Positions 43,828 to 52,217 of a DNA stretch of 64,000 nt are shown in pieces. Under the pieces are notes generated by a model that saw only the letters and a list, made by a program, of their open reading frames with translations, ran no database searches and was not told the DNA's origin. Source of the DNA: a virus; the IMG/VR virus record IMGVR_UViG_3300028275_000018, positions 1 to 64,000 of that record; one strand, 5' to 3'. The first letter of the stretch is position 1, and each line of letters starts with the position of its first letter. The position numbers were made by a program, and so were the translations under genes.

Positions 43828-44615
43828 GTGATCATGGTCCTCAGGAGGGTTTGCGCTGCATCAACTGGATTGTTGGCCGAGAACAGATCGGCAAGATAGC
43901 CGTTGATTCTCTCCTTGGAGCCACTTTCGTGGATGATCTCAAGCATTAGCTCGATGTAGCCGTCCGGCTTACCGCCGTAGGGCAATAGCTTCTCGTCCCC
44001 GACAACCATCGGCACCGCCCCGGCCCGCACGATCTCGTACATCTTGCGGATGTCGGCCGCCTCGTCGGCATACATCGGACAAATCACGGTCGATGCGATG
44101 GCGGCAATCCTCTCCTGCTGGTTGAGGCTGCCAGCGTAATAGGGCACCGGCCAGGGTTTGTCGCTGTGGATTCTGGCAACGACACCCTGTTTTTCAAAAA
44201 GCGGCATGAAGAAAGCGTCGAACCCGGGCCTGTACTCGTCCAGGAACAGAATGTCGGTCGCCATCTCATCCCGGTAAGGAGTTTCGGCGAGTGGCAGATA
44301 CGGCCAGGGGATGTGGGGCAGGTCGCCCTTCCCCTCGTCGGCGGCGAACAGAAAGACATTCGGCGGAACCTTGTCGAAAAAAGTGGTGTCATCCTGCCAC
44401 AGGGCCATTTGTGCATTGCCTGCTGAACGCTGAACAGCTGGTGTGTAAGAGGATGTCGGGCCGATGAACAAGTCTGGCTTTTGTCTTCCGAACGCCTGAT
44501 AGGCTGGCATCTTTTCCGGAGACCACATCGCCACATCATGTTTCAGCATGGCAAAACCGTGGGCCAAAGCACCGCTGCCAACACCGTTGTCGTCGTTGAC
44601 TATCAAGACATTCAT
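43821..44615 (-). CDS. Glycosyltransferase-like protein (CgeB/GT-B-like)
   Basis: The 264-residue protein opens MNVLIVNDDNGVGSGALAHGF and has KPDLFIGPTS, then QMALWQDDTTFFDKV. The second half has SVICPMYA-like strand, a helix with ADIRKMYEIVRAGAVPMVVGDEKLLPYGGKPDG and LMLEIIHESGS. The 'AGAVPMVVG-DE' block matches the donor-side turn of CgeB-like transferases. It starts in an ATGA overlap with the nucleotidyltransferase gene. It probably adds a sugar to a cell-surface or virion glycan; the substrate is unknown. Confidence 0.6.
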   Translation of the reverse strand: MNVLIVNDDNGVGSGALAHGFAMLKHDVAMWSPEKMPAYQAFGRQKPDLFIGPTSSYTPAVQRSAGNAQMALWQDDTTFFDKVPPNVFLFAADEGKGDLPHIPWPYLPLAETPYRDEMATDILFLDEYRPGFDAFFMPLFEKQGVVARIHSDKPWPVPYYAGSLNQQERIAAIASTVICPMYADEAADIRKMYEIVRAGAVPMVVGDEKLLPYGGKPDGYIELMLEIIHESGSKERINGYLADLFSANNPVDAAQTLLRTMITC

Positions 44616-45316
44616 GCGACCACTCCTTTCCGACGCAGTTTGCTGACCATACTTTTGGCCCTGTCGATGTCCTGGGTGCTGTCGATCTCAACGAGATAGG
44701 ATTTTTTGGGATAGGCTGGCGAAATCACGCCACCAGCGTCGATGACGCCGTTCAACACTTCGTAAGCAAACCATCGTGCGCATTGATCCCTCGACGCTAT
44801 CCTGCGGTAAAGATCAAGTTCTTTGTCCCCAAGCGCCACAGCCTGGCCCCACTTGGGCCAGACGCCGTAACTAAAATGACAGATTCGTCCCTGGTCGATA
44901 TTGCAGCCGACTTCGGAGGAACGGTGATTGTGGTTTTCGTCGATGACGGCGACAGAACCCTCGTTGGGTACGCTGGATAAAAACTCAGGGCCAAAAACGA
45001 GGTCGCCGCACATGAGCACGGCTCTGCGCGTCGGACACTCAGCAATTCCCATCAACAATGAGCGGGCTACATTGGTCTGCTCGTGATCCGCATTTTCTAC
45101 CCAGCGAACATCTTTGGGCAGGGTCTTGATCACCCTTTCCTTTTGGTAGCCGACCACCACGATCAATTCGGCATTCGGCATGGCTCTTCTCGCCAGCGCA
45201 AGCTGTCTGCTGAGAACGGTCTCGCCACCGCCAATATCGATGAGAGCCTTAGGCCCCCTGGCTTTCATGCGACGACCGGCTCCAGCGGCCGATATTACGA
45301 CAACAAGCTCTGACAA
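44612..45316 (-). CDS. Sugar-1-phosphate nucleotidyltransferase-like (NTP transferase)
   Basis: The 234-residue protein carries the nucleotidyltransferase signature SAAGAGRRMKARGPKALIDIGG at its N-terminus, followed by QLALARRAMPNAELIVVVGYQ, an AVLMCGDLVFG block and a YLVEIDSTQDIDRAK end segment. LicC-type enzymes with this layout activate a sugar phosphate or choline phosphate with CTP, or with another NTP. It starts with TTG after AGGGAG, a rare start. It overlaps the GT2 gene by 22 nt. It is the probable activation step of the pathway. Confidence 0.75.
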   Translation of the reverse strand: MSELVVVISAAGAGRRMKARGPKALIDIGGGETVLSRQLALARRAMPNAELIVVVGYQKERVIKTLPKDVRWVENADHEQTNVARSLLMGIAECPTRRAVLMCGDLVFGPEFLSSVPNEGSVAVIDENHNHRSSEVGCNIDQGRICHFSYGVWPKWGQAVALGDKELDLYRRIASRDQCARWFAYEVLNGVIDAGGVISPAYPKKSYLVEIDSTQDIDRAKSMVSKLRRKGVVA

Positions 45317-46044
45317 TGTCGCTCCCTGATGGTTCGGAGTTGTTGGGCGTAGAAGTCAGGCTTGGTTCGGCGCGAAAGCTGGTAATCGCCCTCGTTCACA
45401 TCCATCATCGCCTCCGGCAAATGAAGGATGACTCGGTTCCTTGCTATCCTCATCCACAATTCATAATCTTCCGCTGGAGGCATCGATTCGTCATACAGTC
45501 CGGTTTCGTTCAAAGCAGACTTCCTTATCACGCAGGCTGAATGCACCATGTTGTCAAAAGCCAGTTCGCGTTTTACGAAAGATTTTTTGCAGTGACGAAA
45601 ATGAACACCATTGCGCACATGGTAATAGTCCGTATAAATCGCACCGGCTGATTCTCCGTATTTTTCCAGTAGTTGCACGCAGGCACCGAGTCTTCCGCTC
45701 AGGAATCTGTCGTCGGCGTCTAGGACGGCAAAGTAGTCCGTCTGATCCCAGGCTACGCGCATGGCCCAGTTGCGGGCTGCGGCAGGGCCGCGGGATTCGT
45801 GGGCCGAGAACAAACGAACCTGCACGCCATCAATATGGCCGACCAGAGATGGCACCCCAGCATGATCCTGCTCGGTCGCATCGGACAATTTGCGAAAGAC
45901 AACGCTCACGGAGTCATCGGTTGACCCGTCGTCGACAACGATGATGCGGCCAGGCTTCTCGGAAGCGGCAGAGTCAAGTGCTTCTGCCAAAAAATGACCG
46001 TAGTTGTGGTTGGCGATGACAACCGACACCCGGTCAAGCGACAT
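45295..46044 (-). CDS. GT2 family glycosyltransferase
   Basis: The 249-residue protein is a complete GT-A family 2 enzyme: RVSVVIANHNYGHFL, IIVVDDGSTDDS, RGPAAARNWAM, the DxD-like VLDADD site and PPAEDYELWMRIAR at the acceptor side. It starts at an ATG after GGGGAGG; an earlier in-frame ATG was not used. It would transfer a sugar from a nucleotide donor in an inverting reaction. It overlaps the next gene by 22 nt and the previous by 11. Confidence 0.85.
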   Translation of the reverse strand: MSLDRVSVVIANHNYGHFLAEALDSAASEKPGRIIVVDDGSTDDSVSVVFRKLSDATEQDHAGVPSLVGHIDGVQVRLFSAHESRGPAAARNWAMRVAWDQTDYFAVLDADDRFLSGRLGACVQLLEKYGESAGAIYTDYYHVRNGVHFRHCKKSFVKRELAFDNMVHSACVIRKSALNETGLYDESMPPAEDYELWMRIARNRVILHLPEAMMDVNEGDYQLSRRTKPDFYAQQLRTIRERHCQSLLS

Positions 46045-46831
46045 GGGGAACCTCCCCGTCAAGGATCAGATACTGCGAGTTCTGGCTTTTGGCGATGCGC
46101 TTGAGCTTCTCGGCAACGCTGGCGATCTTTTCCTCGGTTCCTTCCCAGACCACCTCGTGGAAGCCTCCGACCATGTTGAAGGCCATGGTCTGGACGAGCA
46201 TGCCGTGAATCTTGCCAGGATCGACTAGCACAACCCGCTGGTTCTGTTCGTTGATCAGATGATCCAGATCGGCTAGGTAGCAGTTTTCCAGATGTTGTCC
46301 CGCTTCGGCGAACAGGATGAACACGGACTTCAGGTTGTTGCCGGCCCCTTCCTGTAGGGCGTCCGTCTCGGTGTACGAGGCGTCCATGACAAAACGCAAC
46401 GAATACTGGTAGGACAGGTCAAGGTCGCGCAGGGTTGACAAGACATTCTTTGGTTTGACAACGGAGCGCGGGGTGATGACGAAAACGGCCTCGGTGGGCT
46501 TGAGGGTCTGCTGTTCCAGCATCTCGGCGGTTCGGGCGACATCAGACAGTTCGCCCTTCTCGCACGAGACAATTGCGGCGACAGCCAGCGTTCGCTCCTT
46601 GCGGGCTTCGGCGATCGCCTGGTCGTGATTCAGTTCGCTCATCCAGTCTGCCGGACGGAACATCGGGCAGAAGCAATCGATCGTCCTGTACGAGTCGGCG
46701 CCAGCAACATTCTCCAGTTCGACCCTGCCCTGCTCCTGGAAACGCTTGAGCATGCTGGTCCAACATCCGGTCTGATTGCCACCCACATCCTTGATGGCGA
46801 ACCGGCAATTATGGCACGATGTACTAATCAC
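46034..46831 (-). CDS. Cys-rich GT-A-like protein
   Basis: The GTG start is preceded by GGAGG and overlaps the upstream gene by 8 nt; 265 residues. The N-terminal 60 residues carry a zinc-like set (CHNCRFAI, GCW, CFCPMF). The rest has AVAAIVSCEKGELSDVARTAEML followed by TLKPTEAVFVITPRS, a GT2-like opening; no clear DxD is seen. It could be a zinc-stabilised glycosyltransferase or scaffold. The role in the cluster is inferred from the fold rhythm and context. Confidence 0.5.
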   Translation of the reverse strand: MISTSCHNCRFAIKDVGGNQTGCWTSMLKRFQEQGRVELENVAGADSYRTIDCFCPMFRPADWMSELNHDQAIAEARKERTLAVAAIVSCEKGELSDVARTAEMLEQQTLKPTEAVFVITPRSVVKPKNVLSTLRDLDLSYQYSLRFVMDASYTETDALQEGAGNNLKSVFILFAEAGQHLENCYLADLDHLINEQNQRVVLVDPGKIHGMLVQTMAFNMVGGFHEVVWEGTEEKIASVAEKLKRIAKSQNSQYLILDGEVPHVA

Positions 46832-47273
46832 GGACTGCCTCCACATAGCTCATGAAGTCTTTTACATACGAACGCACAAGGGTCGTGCCCATCAGCGAGA
46901 GCATCGACTTCAACTCGGGCAGTGTGCCAGCACTCTGGCGACGCTGACCGCTGCTCCCAAAGACCAGCTGGCTGAAGCTGTCGGTTTCGCCCAACATGAC
47001 ATGGCGACAAACCTCGACGATTTCTCGGGTGCCGACAAGGATCACGCCGCCACGACTGAGCCTGGAAACCCAATGGCCCAGCAAGCGATGCCGGAATTCA
47101 CCGGGATAGAAATCCAAGACATCAGCGGCGACGATCTCAAGGGCCTCGCCTTCCTCGGCATGCCTGGACAGATCGGCTGGATTGCCTGGATTCTCTTGGC
47201 TAAACGGGTCGATATGGACAAATCCAGGCAGGCTCATCTTTGAGTCGCCCACACTCAAGCGCAACTTGACCAT
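46824..47273 (-). CDS. Methyltransferase-fold-like protein with missing SAM motif
   Basis: This 149-residue protein follows GGTGGAGGAAACA and reads KLRLSVGDSKMSLPGFVHID, then a helix-strand series with GGVILVGTREIVEVC. The order matches small SAM-dependent methyltransferases of the 'LNLGCG...LPGYVNVD' type found in glycan clusters. The usual G-x-G SAM loop reads SVGDS here, so activity is uncertain. It overlaps the previous gene by 19 nt. Confidence 0.4.
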   Translation of the reverse strand: MVKLRLSVGDSKMSLPGFVHIDPFSQENPGNPADLSRHAEEGEALEIVAADVLDFYPGEFRHRLLGHWVSRLSRGGVILVGTREIVEVCRHVMLGETDSFSQLVFGSSGQRRQSAGTLPELKSMLSLMGTTLVRSYVKDFMSYVEAVRD

Positions 47274-48277
47274 TGTTTCCTCCACCACGGGGCGTCTACG
47301 GCCAGACGCAGGGCCTGGCTCCACTTCTCCACAAAAACATCCAGGTTGTGACGGCCAACAGCCCTTTCCCTGGCTGCTGCGCCGATCATCTCGCAATAGG
47401 ACGGATTCGCCAGCAGTCTTTTGACGGTGGCGTTCATCTCCTCTGGACTGTCGACGAGAAAACCATTCACGCCATGCTCAATGGCTTCCTCGATAGCGGT
47501 CGCACGGTAGGCCACCACACAACAACCGGAGGCCATGGCCTCAAGGACGGTCGTGGGCAGGGAACTGTTGGTGGCAGTACAGAGAAACAACAACGAACTG
47601 CGGTAGGCATCAGCCAACTCTTCGACGTTGGCGGCTGCTTTGGACAGGCCTGGCGTGTCGCCCAGCACACGGACGGGAAGGTCTTTCGTGGCCAGTTTCC
47701 AGAAACTGAAGCCGCAGACATAATCACGCTTGATCCAGTCGTTGACCACGCTCAGGCAAACCGGATCTCGGCTGCCACCATCCCGCGGCCGGAACAAATC
47801 CGTGTCGATGGCGTTGTAGATCACGAAATCGTCCTCGCACCCACCCCAGGCTTTCAGCTGGTGTTGGGTGATGAAGACATTCACATCGCCCGATTTGGCC
47901 TTGGCGAAGCGAACTTGCTCAGGAGACCAAGTCTCGTCGGGCAGACAATGTTCCAGGCGCAGCAACGGGACACCCAAATGCGTCGCAGCCTGCAAAGCCC
48001 GGTCGTACTGGCTGAGATGGTGCGTGATCACGAGGTCTATGTCTATGCCGACAGGAACATTTGGCGTCGACGGATGGAAGGGCAGCAGGATGTGGTTGGC
48101 TGGCATGGGCGCATATTGGCGCATCCACGGCTTGGCGTTTTCATCATTCCACAGGAAAAAATTGGCGTCCACCCCGCCCCAAGCACTTTGGTACCGCTCG
48201 TGGGTAACAAAAGTGAGGACATTGATCCTGTCAGTCTTGCGGACGGCAGATTTTAGGATGCTGGCAATGTCTGGCAT
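47255..48277 (-). CDS. GT4-type glycosyltransferase
   Basis: This 340-residue GT-B enzyme has a sugar-acceptor N-domain (INVLTFVTHERYQSAWGG) and a donor C-domain with FVIYNAIDTDLFRP, SLLFLCTATNSSLPTTVLEAMASGCCVVAYRA (the GT4 E-x7-E region) and EHGVNGFLV. The ATG lacks a clear ribosome site, and 65 bases separate it from PhoH. The family uses NDP-sugars with retention. It overlaps the next gene by 19 nt. Confidence 0.8.
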   Translation of the reverse strand: MPDIASILKSAVRKTDRINVLTFVTHERYQSAWGGVDANFFLWNDENAKPWMRQYAPMPANHILLPFHPSTPNVPVGIDIDLVITHHLSQYDRALQAATHLGVPLLRLEHCLPDETWSPEQVRFAKAKSGDVNVFITQHQLKAWGGCEDDFVIYNAIDTDLFRPRDGGSRDPVCLSVVNDWIKRDYVCGFSFWKLATKDLPVRVLGDTPGLSKAAANVEELADAYRSSLLFLCTATNSSLPTTVLEAMASGCCVVAYRATAIEEAIEHGVNGFLVDSPEEMNATVKRLLANPSYCEMIGAAARERAVGRHNLDVFVEKWSQALRLAVDAPWWRKQWSSCA

Positions 48278-48342
48278 GGATAAGACCCGTTGAAACGGCC
48301 CGGATGGCCGTCGCTAACGATCTTACCCATGCCGCACAGGGG
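48278..48342 (-). other. Intergenic gap with weak hairpin
   Basis: This 65-base gap between phoH and the GT4 gene contains ACGGCC and GGCCGT separated by five bases (around 48295-48311), which could pair. It is not followed by a T-run on the minus strand, so it is a weak terminator or attenuator at best. No promoter is obvious. Confidence 0.3.
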
Positions 48343-49086
48343 TCAGTCTCCCAAACGCTCAAGGATATGGCGAATTAAGCCATGGCGCTGAACATCTTCT
48401 GGCCCCAGAGTGACCTTGGCGATGTCAGGATGACCTAACTTTTCCCACACCCAGATGAGCGGATTGCCTTCAGAGTGGGGCAAGTCTGTCTGGGTAACGT
48501 CTCCGCAAACGATGACCTTGGAATTCTCACCAAAACGGGTGAGAAACATTTTCATCTGGCGACGGGTCACATTCTGGGCCTCGTCCAGAATGATCACCGA
48601 GTTGTGGAATGTTCGACCGCGCATCGTTTCCAGGGGGACCACCTCAATGGTCTCCTTGTTCCGGCAGTGCTTGAGGAATCCCGGGTCGAGAAAATCCCCG
48701 AAGGCATCAAACATGGGGGCCATGAAAGGGTCGGTCTTTTCACCCAAAGTGCCAGGCAGGGCGCCCAGCCTTTGACCGCACTCAACGATGGGTCGGGTCA
48801 GAATGACCTTTTCGATCTTGTTCTCGTGGAGCCAGTTGGCGGCGAGACCGCAGGGGATGTAGGTTTTACCGCAACCAGCCGGGCCAGTGCAGATAGTCAG
48901 AGTGCAGGCCTCAATATTGTTGATGTAGTTCTGTTGGTTGGGCGTCCTGGCCTTGATCTTCTTAACAGGCTTCTTAGCATCAAACCGTTTTTCAACATCG
49001 GCGTCCCTAACTTGTTGCCACGGAATCAGTTCTGGGTCATTATCATCTTCAAGAAAATCGGTCCACAGCTTGTTTTTGCGTCGCAT
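48343..49086 (-). CDS. phoH: PhoH-like ATPase
   Basis: The 247-residue protein has the Walker A GPAGCGKT (residues 68-75) and Walker B-like VIILDEAQN (about 165-173), then TQTDLP and the C-terminal GDVTQ-type motif of the PhoH family. These proteins are RNA/DNA-linked ATPases common in phages and have an uncertain role. The ATG follows GGAGG at nine bases; a TTG two codons earlier is too close to the site. It splits the two GT4 genes upstream from the rest of the glycan cluster. Confidence 0.9.
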   Translation of the reverse strand: MRRKNKLWTDFLEDDNDPELIPWQQVRDADVEKRFDAKKPVKKIKARTPNQQNYINNIEACTLTICTGPAGCGKTYIPCGLAANWLHENKIEKVILTRPIVECGQRLGALPGTLGEKTDPFMAPMFDAFGDFLDPGFLKHCRNKETIEVVPLETMRGRTFHNSVIILDEAQNVTRRQMKMFLTRFGENSKVIVCGDVTQTDLPHSEGNPLIWVWEKLGHPDIAKVTLGPEDVQRHGLIRHILERLGD

Positions 49087-50179
49087 GGTCAAGAGCCTCC
49101 AGGAAGGTCTTGCCGACCTTCAGGGGGATGAATTGGTACGCCACTTCCAGACCGAGCGAAGCTTTCGCTTGACGCTGGTCATCCTCCCTGTAAGCCCTTC
49201 GCATCGCATGGGACAGATCCTTGGTAAAAGGAACCTCCCATTGTTCGTCGCCACGGTAAAGCTCGGCTGACTCGTCCTGACCGCCCGAGCATGGCTCGTC
49301 GTAGACGGGAACGAGATAGCCGGTCTCATCCGAGATATAGGAGCGATAGGTTCCGGTGTCTGGCACAACCGGAGTCCTGCCCATCGCCATTGCGTCAAAG
49401 GCCGGATAAGACCAGGCTTCACCACAAGAGGCCTGGACAAAACATGATCCGTGAGCATGAAGACCCATCAGCTGATCTTCTGTCAACCGTTCCGTGATCA
49501 CGACTATTTCTGGAAGATAAGGCAGCTTCATGCCCTGTCCGATCTCGCGCATCATCGATTGGACATGGCGCGGATCGCCGTTTGTCTTGATGACGAGCAC
49601 GACATTTTCGGTCGGCAGAAACTCGCTGTAATAGGCCTTGATCAACCCACCCAAATTTTTGCGTCGGACATTCTCGCCGATCGTGTAGAAGACAAACTTC
49701 TTCTCGTTGACGTACTGTCGAATGAAATCCGGAACCGGATACTTTTTCAGATAGCGATGGACATCGCTGGGTAGGGGCAGGCTGATGGTCGGCTTGTTCA
49801 CCCGACTGTTGGAGCAAGCTTTCGTTGAGATTCCTGGTGTCGTGACAACCACATCCATCATGTTCAGGTGCAAATCCCACCCTGCGCTGGTGAACCTGCT
49901 AGCCTCGTAGTAAAAATTGGCCACATTCAGACCGAGCCTGCGGTCAAACTTCATGATGGGCGGCAGGGTGTGCTGAATGACCGCATCAAACCTGGCGGGC
50001 ATAGCGCGTTCTTCCAGCCCGTAGATTTTCTCATGGCAGGGGTGGGAGGCACCGTTGAAGGTGATTGGCCGACAAATAACTCTGGCTCCAGCCTCCTCTA
50101 ACGCAATGGCTGTCTCGCAACAGGCCCTGGCATAACCCGTTCCGTCATGAAAATTGCCAATGTAGAGGATGTCGTTCAT
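49049..50179 (-). CDS. GT4-type glycosyltransferase
   Basis: This 376-residue enzyme has an N-domain with NDILYIGNFHDGTGYARAC and a C-domain with FYTIGENVRRKNLGG, SCFVQASCGEAWSYPAFDAMAMGRTPVVP (the donor-site E-x-W-S-Y-P block) and ETGYLVPV. It starts in an ATGA overlap with the gene before. It ends 38 nt inside the phoH start region. The family adds a sugar to a lipid, protein or polysaccharide acceptor. Confidence 0.85.
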   Translation of the reverse strand: MNDILYIGNFHDGTGYARACCETAIALEEAGARVICRPITFNGASHPCHEKIYGLEERAMPARFDAVIQHTLPPIMKFDRRLGLNVANFYYEASRFTSAGWDLHLNMMDVVVTTPGISTKACSNSRVNKPTISLPLPSDVHRYLKKYPVPDFIRQYVNEKKFVFYTIGENVRRKNLGGLIKAYYSEFLPTENVVLVIKTNGDPRHVQSMMREIGQGMKLPYLPEIVVITERLTEDQLMGLHAHGSCFVQASCGEAWSYPAFDAMAMGRTPVVPDTGTYRSYISDETGYLVPVYDEPCSGGQDESAELYRGDEQWEVPFTKDLSHAMRRAYREDDQRQAKASLGLEVAYQFIPLKVGKTFLEALDHATQKQAVDRFS

Positions 50180-51777
50180 GATGCCCGCATTTCCTCCCAA
50201 AACTCAATCCTGTGACGTTCGGCACACAGTTGTTCCCAAGCATGTTCCCGGTTGAAAGCTCCCAGCTTGCCACCCGGGCCAAAACTTGTGTATTGAGAGG
50301 GGACAAAAGTGGTATCACAATAACCACGAGAAAGATCCCGCAGCATCCTTTGGGCTAGGTATCCGGCCTGAGCAGAAGAGATTCCCAGGGCTGAAACAAA
50401 AGCCTTGTCAACCCATTCTTTATTTGATAGATATTCTTCTGGTTTAGATAAATTAGGCAATATTCTTTTATTATCTTGATAGCTTTTTGTTGGTTTTTGC
50501 AAGCTTGATATTGTATTTAGCCACACATTAGCTGCTTTTTCATAGCTGAATGTAGCACTAGCCATATCTCTATGTTTTTGACCAATCGCTCGACGCAATG
50601 CGGGCGGCGACGAGAAGAGGTTGGTCAGGGCGGACACCAAGGCATTGTTGTCCGGCAAAGCCATCATCCGTCCGGTTTCCAATTCGGGGAAAGCGCGTTG
50701 GACTGGGATGGTTTCGGCCCCGATAGCCGAGGCCACAGAAGACATGGCGGTGAAGTCAACCGAGACCACCGGGACACCACAACAGGCTGCTTCAACCTGC
50801 GGCATTCCGAAGCCCTCGCACACCGAGTATTGCACGAATACGTCCATGGATGAATACACCGGCCGCATGAACGACCTAGGAAGGCCGGAAGCCACGCCGG
50901 GGGTGGTTAATTCGCCACTTGCGCAGTACGGACAGTACCCGGCTGGCATCTGCCAGAGCAGGGCAGAGGCCCGATCGCACTTCTTGCAGGCGAATGTGAA
51001 CAGGGTTCTGTGGGCAACACCGTGTCGCAGCAGGTACTTGGGCATGTCCCAGCCAACATCGGGCCAAGCCGTGTGGCAGTACAGGTAAAGTCGGTCGGCT
51101 ATGTGGGATGGTGCCGTGTCCAGCAACTTCTTGAAACTTTCAAAAAGATCGGGGTACAGCTTGCGCCCCTGGTTGCGCATCACCGTGCCCACGACCAGGG
51201 CATCCTGCGGGATGTTCAGAGCCTCGCGGGATTCGTGCTGAGAGTGCGGGAAGAATACATCCGGCTCAGCTCCGGGGGAAGCGACCCCGGCCAGGTTTAG
51301 GCCGGGATACTGCTTCAGGACATTCAGGCCGTATTCCGAATAACACAGTACGGCATCGGCCTGATTCAATACCGAAATCCATTCGTCATCCTGAGGTTCG
51401 CCGTCGACGGGGTGCATGAACACCCAGCGATAGTAAGAACGCAGCGGCGAATAAGCAATGAACGCATCCTGCCAGGGGTCACGCAATGAGATAACAACAT
51501 CCGGCTTGAAACGCAGGACGGTTTCCTCAAAGATCGTGGCCCCCAGCGCGGGATTGGACTGGTTGATGGCCAGAGGCGGATAGTTGTCCGTGTTCGTGGT
51601 CACGAAGAAAGCCGGCCACGGGCTTGACGCCCGCCTCGGATCACTTGGAACACCGTAACAAGCCAACTCCCCGATCTCATGACCGGCTGCTTTAAGCTTG
51701 TGGGCAATCTGGCTTGCGTATGTGGCATAGCCAGTCTGCAACCAAGTCGCCTCACCAACCAGAAGGATGCGTGCCAT
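50176..51777 (-). CDS. GT4-type glycosyltransferase with zinc knuckle and C-terminal extension
   Basis: The 533-residue enzyme has a GT-B N-domain (ARILLVGEATWLQTGYATY), a C-domain with VGTVMRNQGRKLYPDLF, SMDVFVQYSVCEGFGMPQVEAACCGVPVV and a zinc-like insert of CKKC and CPYC near residues 277-295. After about residue 425 a C-terminal extension of about 110 residues follows, starting in an AT-rich patch (about 50400-50560) that differs in codon use from the rest; this looks like a fusion junction. It overlaps the next gene in ATGA. ATG 51777 stands 8 bases after the SSB stop. Confidence 0.85.
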   Translation of the reverse strand: MARILLVGEATWLQTGYATYASQIAHKLKAAGHEIGELACYGVPSDPRRASSPWPAFFVTTNTDNYPPLAINQSNPALGATIFEETVLRFKPDVVISLRDPWQDAFIAYSPLRSYYRWVFMHPVDGEPQDDEWISVLNQADAVLCYSEYGLNVLKQYPGLNLAGVASPGAEPDVFFPHSQHESREALNIPQDALVVGTVMRNQGRKLYPDLFESFKKLLDTAPSHIADRLYLYCHTAWPDVGWDMPKYLLRHGVAHRTLFTFACKKCDRASALLWQMPAGYCPYCASGELTTPGVASGLPRSFMRPVYSSMDVFVQYSVCEGFGMPQVEAACCGVPVVSVDFTAMSSVASAIGAETIPVQRAFPELETGRMMALPDNNALVSALTNLFSSPPALRRAIGQKHRDMASATFSYEKAANVWLNTISSLQKPTKSYQDNKRILPNLSKPEEYLSNKEWVDKAFVSALGISSAQAGYLAQRMLRDLSRGYCDTTFVPSQYTSFGPGGKLGAFNREHAWEQLCAERHRIEFWEEMRAS

Positions 51778-51785
51778 TGTTTTTC

Positions 51786-52208
51786 TCAGAAGGGGATTTC
51801 TTCGCCGTCAGCACCACTGGCAAAACCGACACCCTCGTCCTCGGCACCCACCCCGGCTGCTACGGCCTTATCCGATCTGGCTTCGGTGTTCTTGGCTCCC
51901 AGGAAGGTGAAGTTGTTCACCCGAAAACGCAAGGTCGAACGCTTGGTGCCACTCGACTTGTCAGTCCAGGTGTCGGTGCGTGCGGTCGCCTGGATGGCGA
52001 TCTTCGACCCCTTCTTCATGTACTTGCTGATGGTGTCAGCGGATTTGTCCCAGGCTTCGCACTCAATGAATGCGACCTCCTCCTCTCCGTTGCGGTTCTT
52101 GCGGCCACCGTTGACAGCGATGGCAAATTTTGCCACGCGGTGTTCAGCCCCCACGCTCTGAAGCTCGGGGTCACGCACGAAGTTCCCAATGAAAATGCAA
52201 TTGTTCAC
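51786..52208 (-). CDS. ssb: Single-stranded DNA-binding protein
   Basis: This 140-residue OB-fold protein opens NNCIFIGNFVRDPELQSVG and has NGGRKNRNGEEEVAFIECEAWDKSADTISKYMKKGSKI, the bacterial SSB core. The acidic tail ends EEIPF, the type that recruits partners. It starts at GTG after GAGGTGAATTC. It sits directly after the polymerase C-part gene and is a component of the phage replisome. Confidence 0.95.
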   Translation of the reverse strand: MNNCIFIGNFVRDPELQSVGAEHRVAKFAIAVNGGRKNRNGEEEVAFIECEAWDKSADTISKYMKKGSKIAIQATARTDTWTDKSSGTKRSTLRFRVNNFTFLGAKNTEARSDKAVAAGVGAEDEGVGFASGADGEEIPF

Positions 52209-52217
52209 GAATTCACC

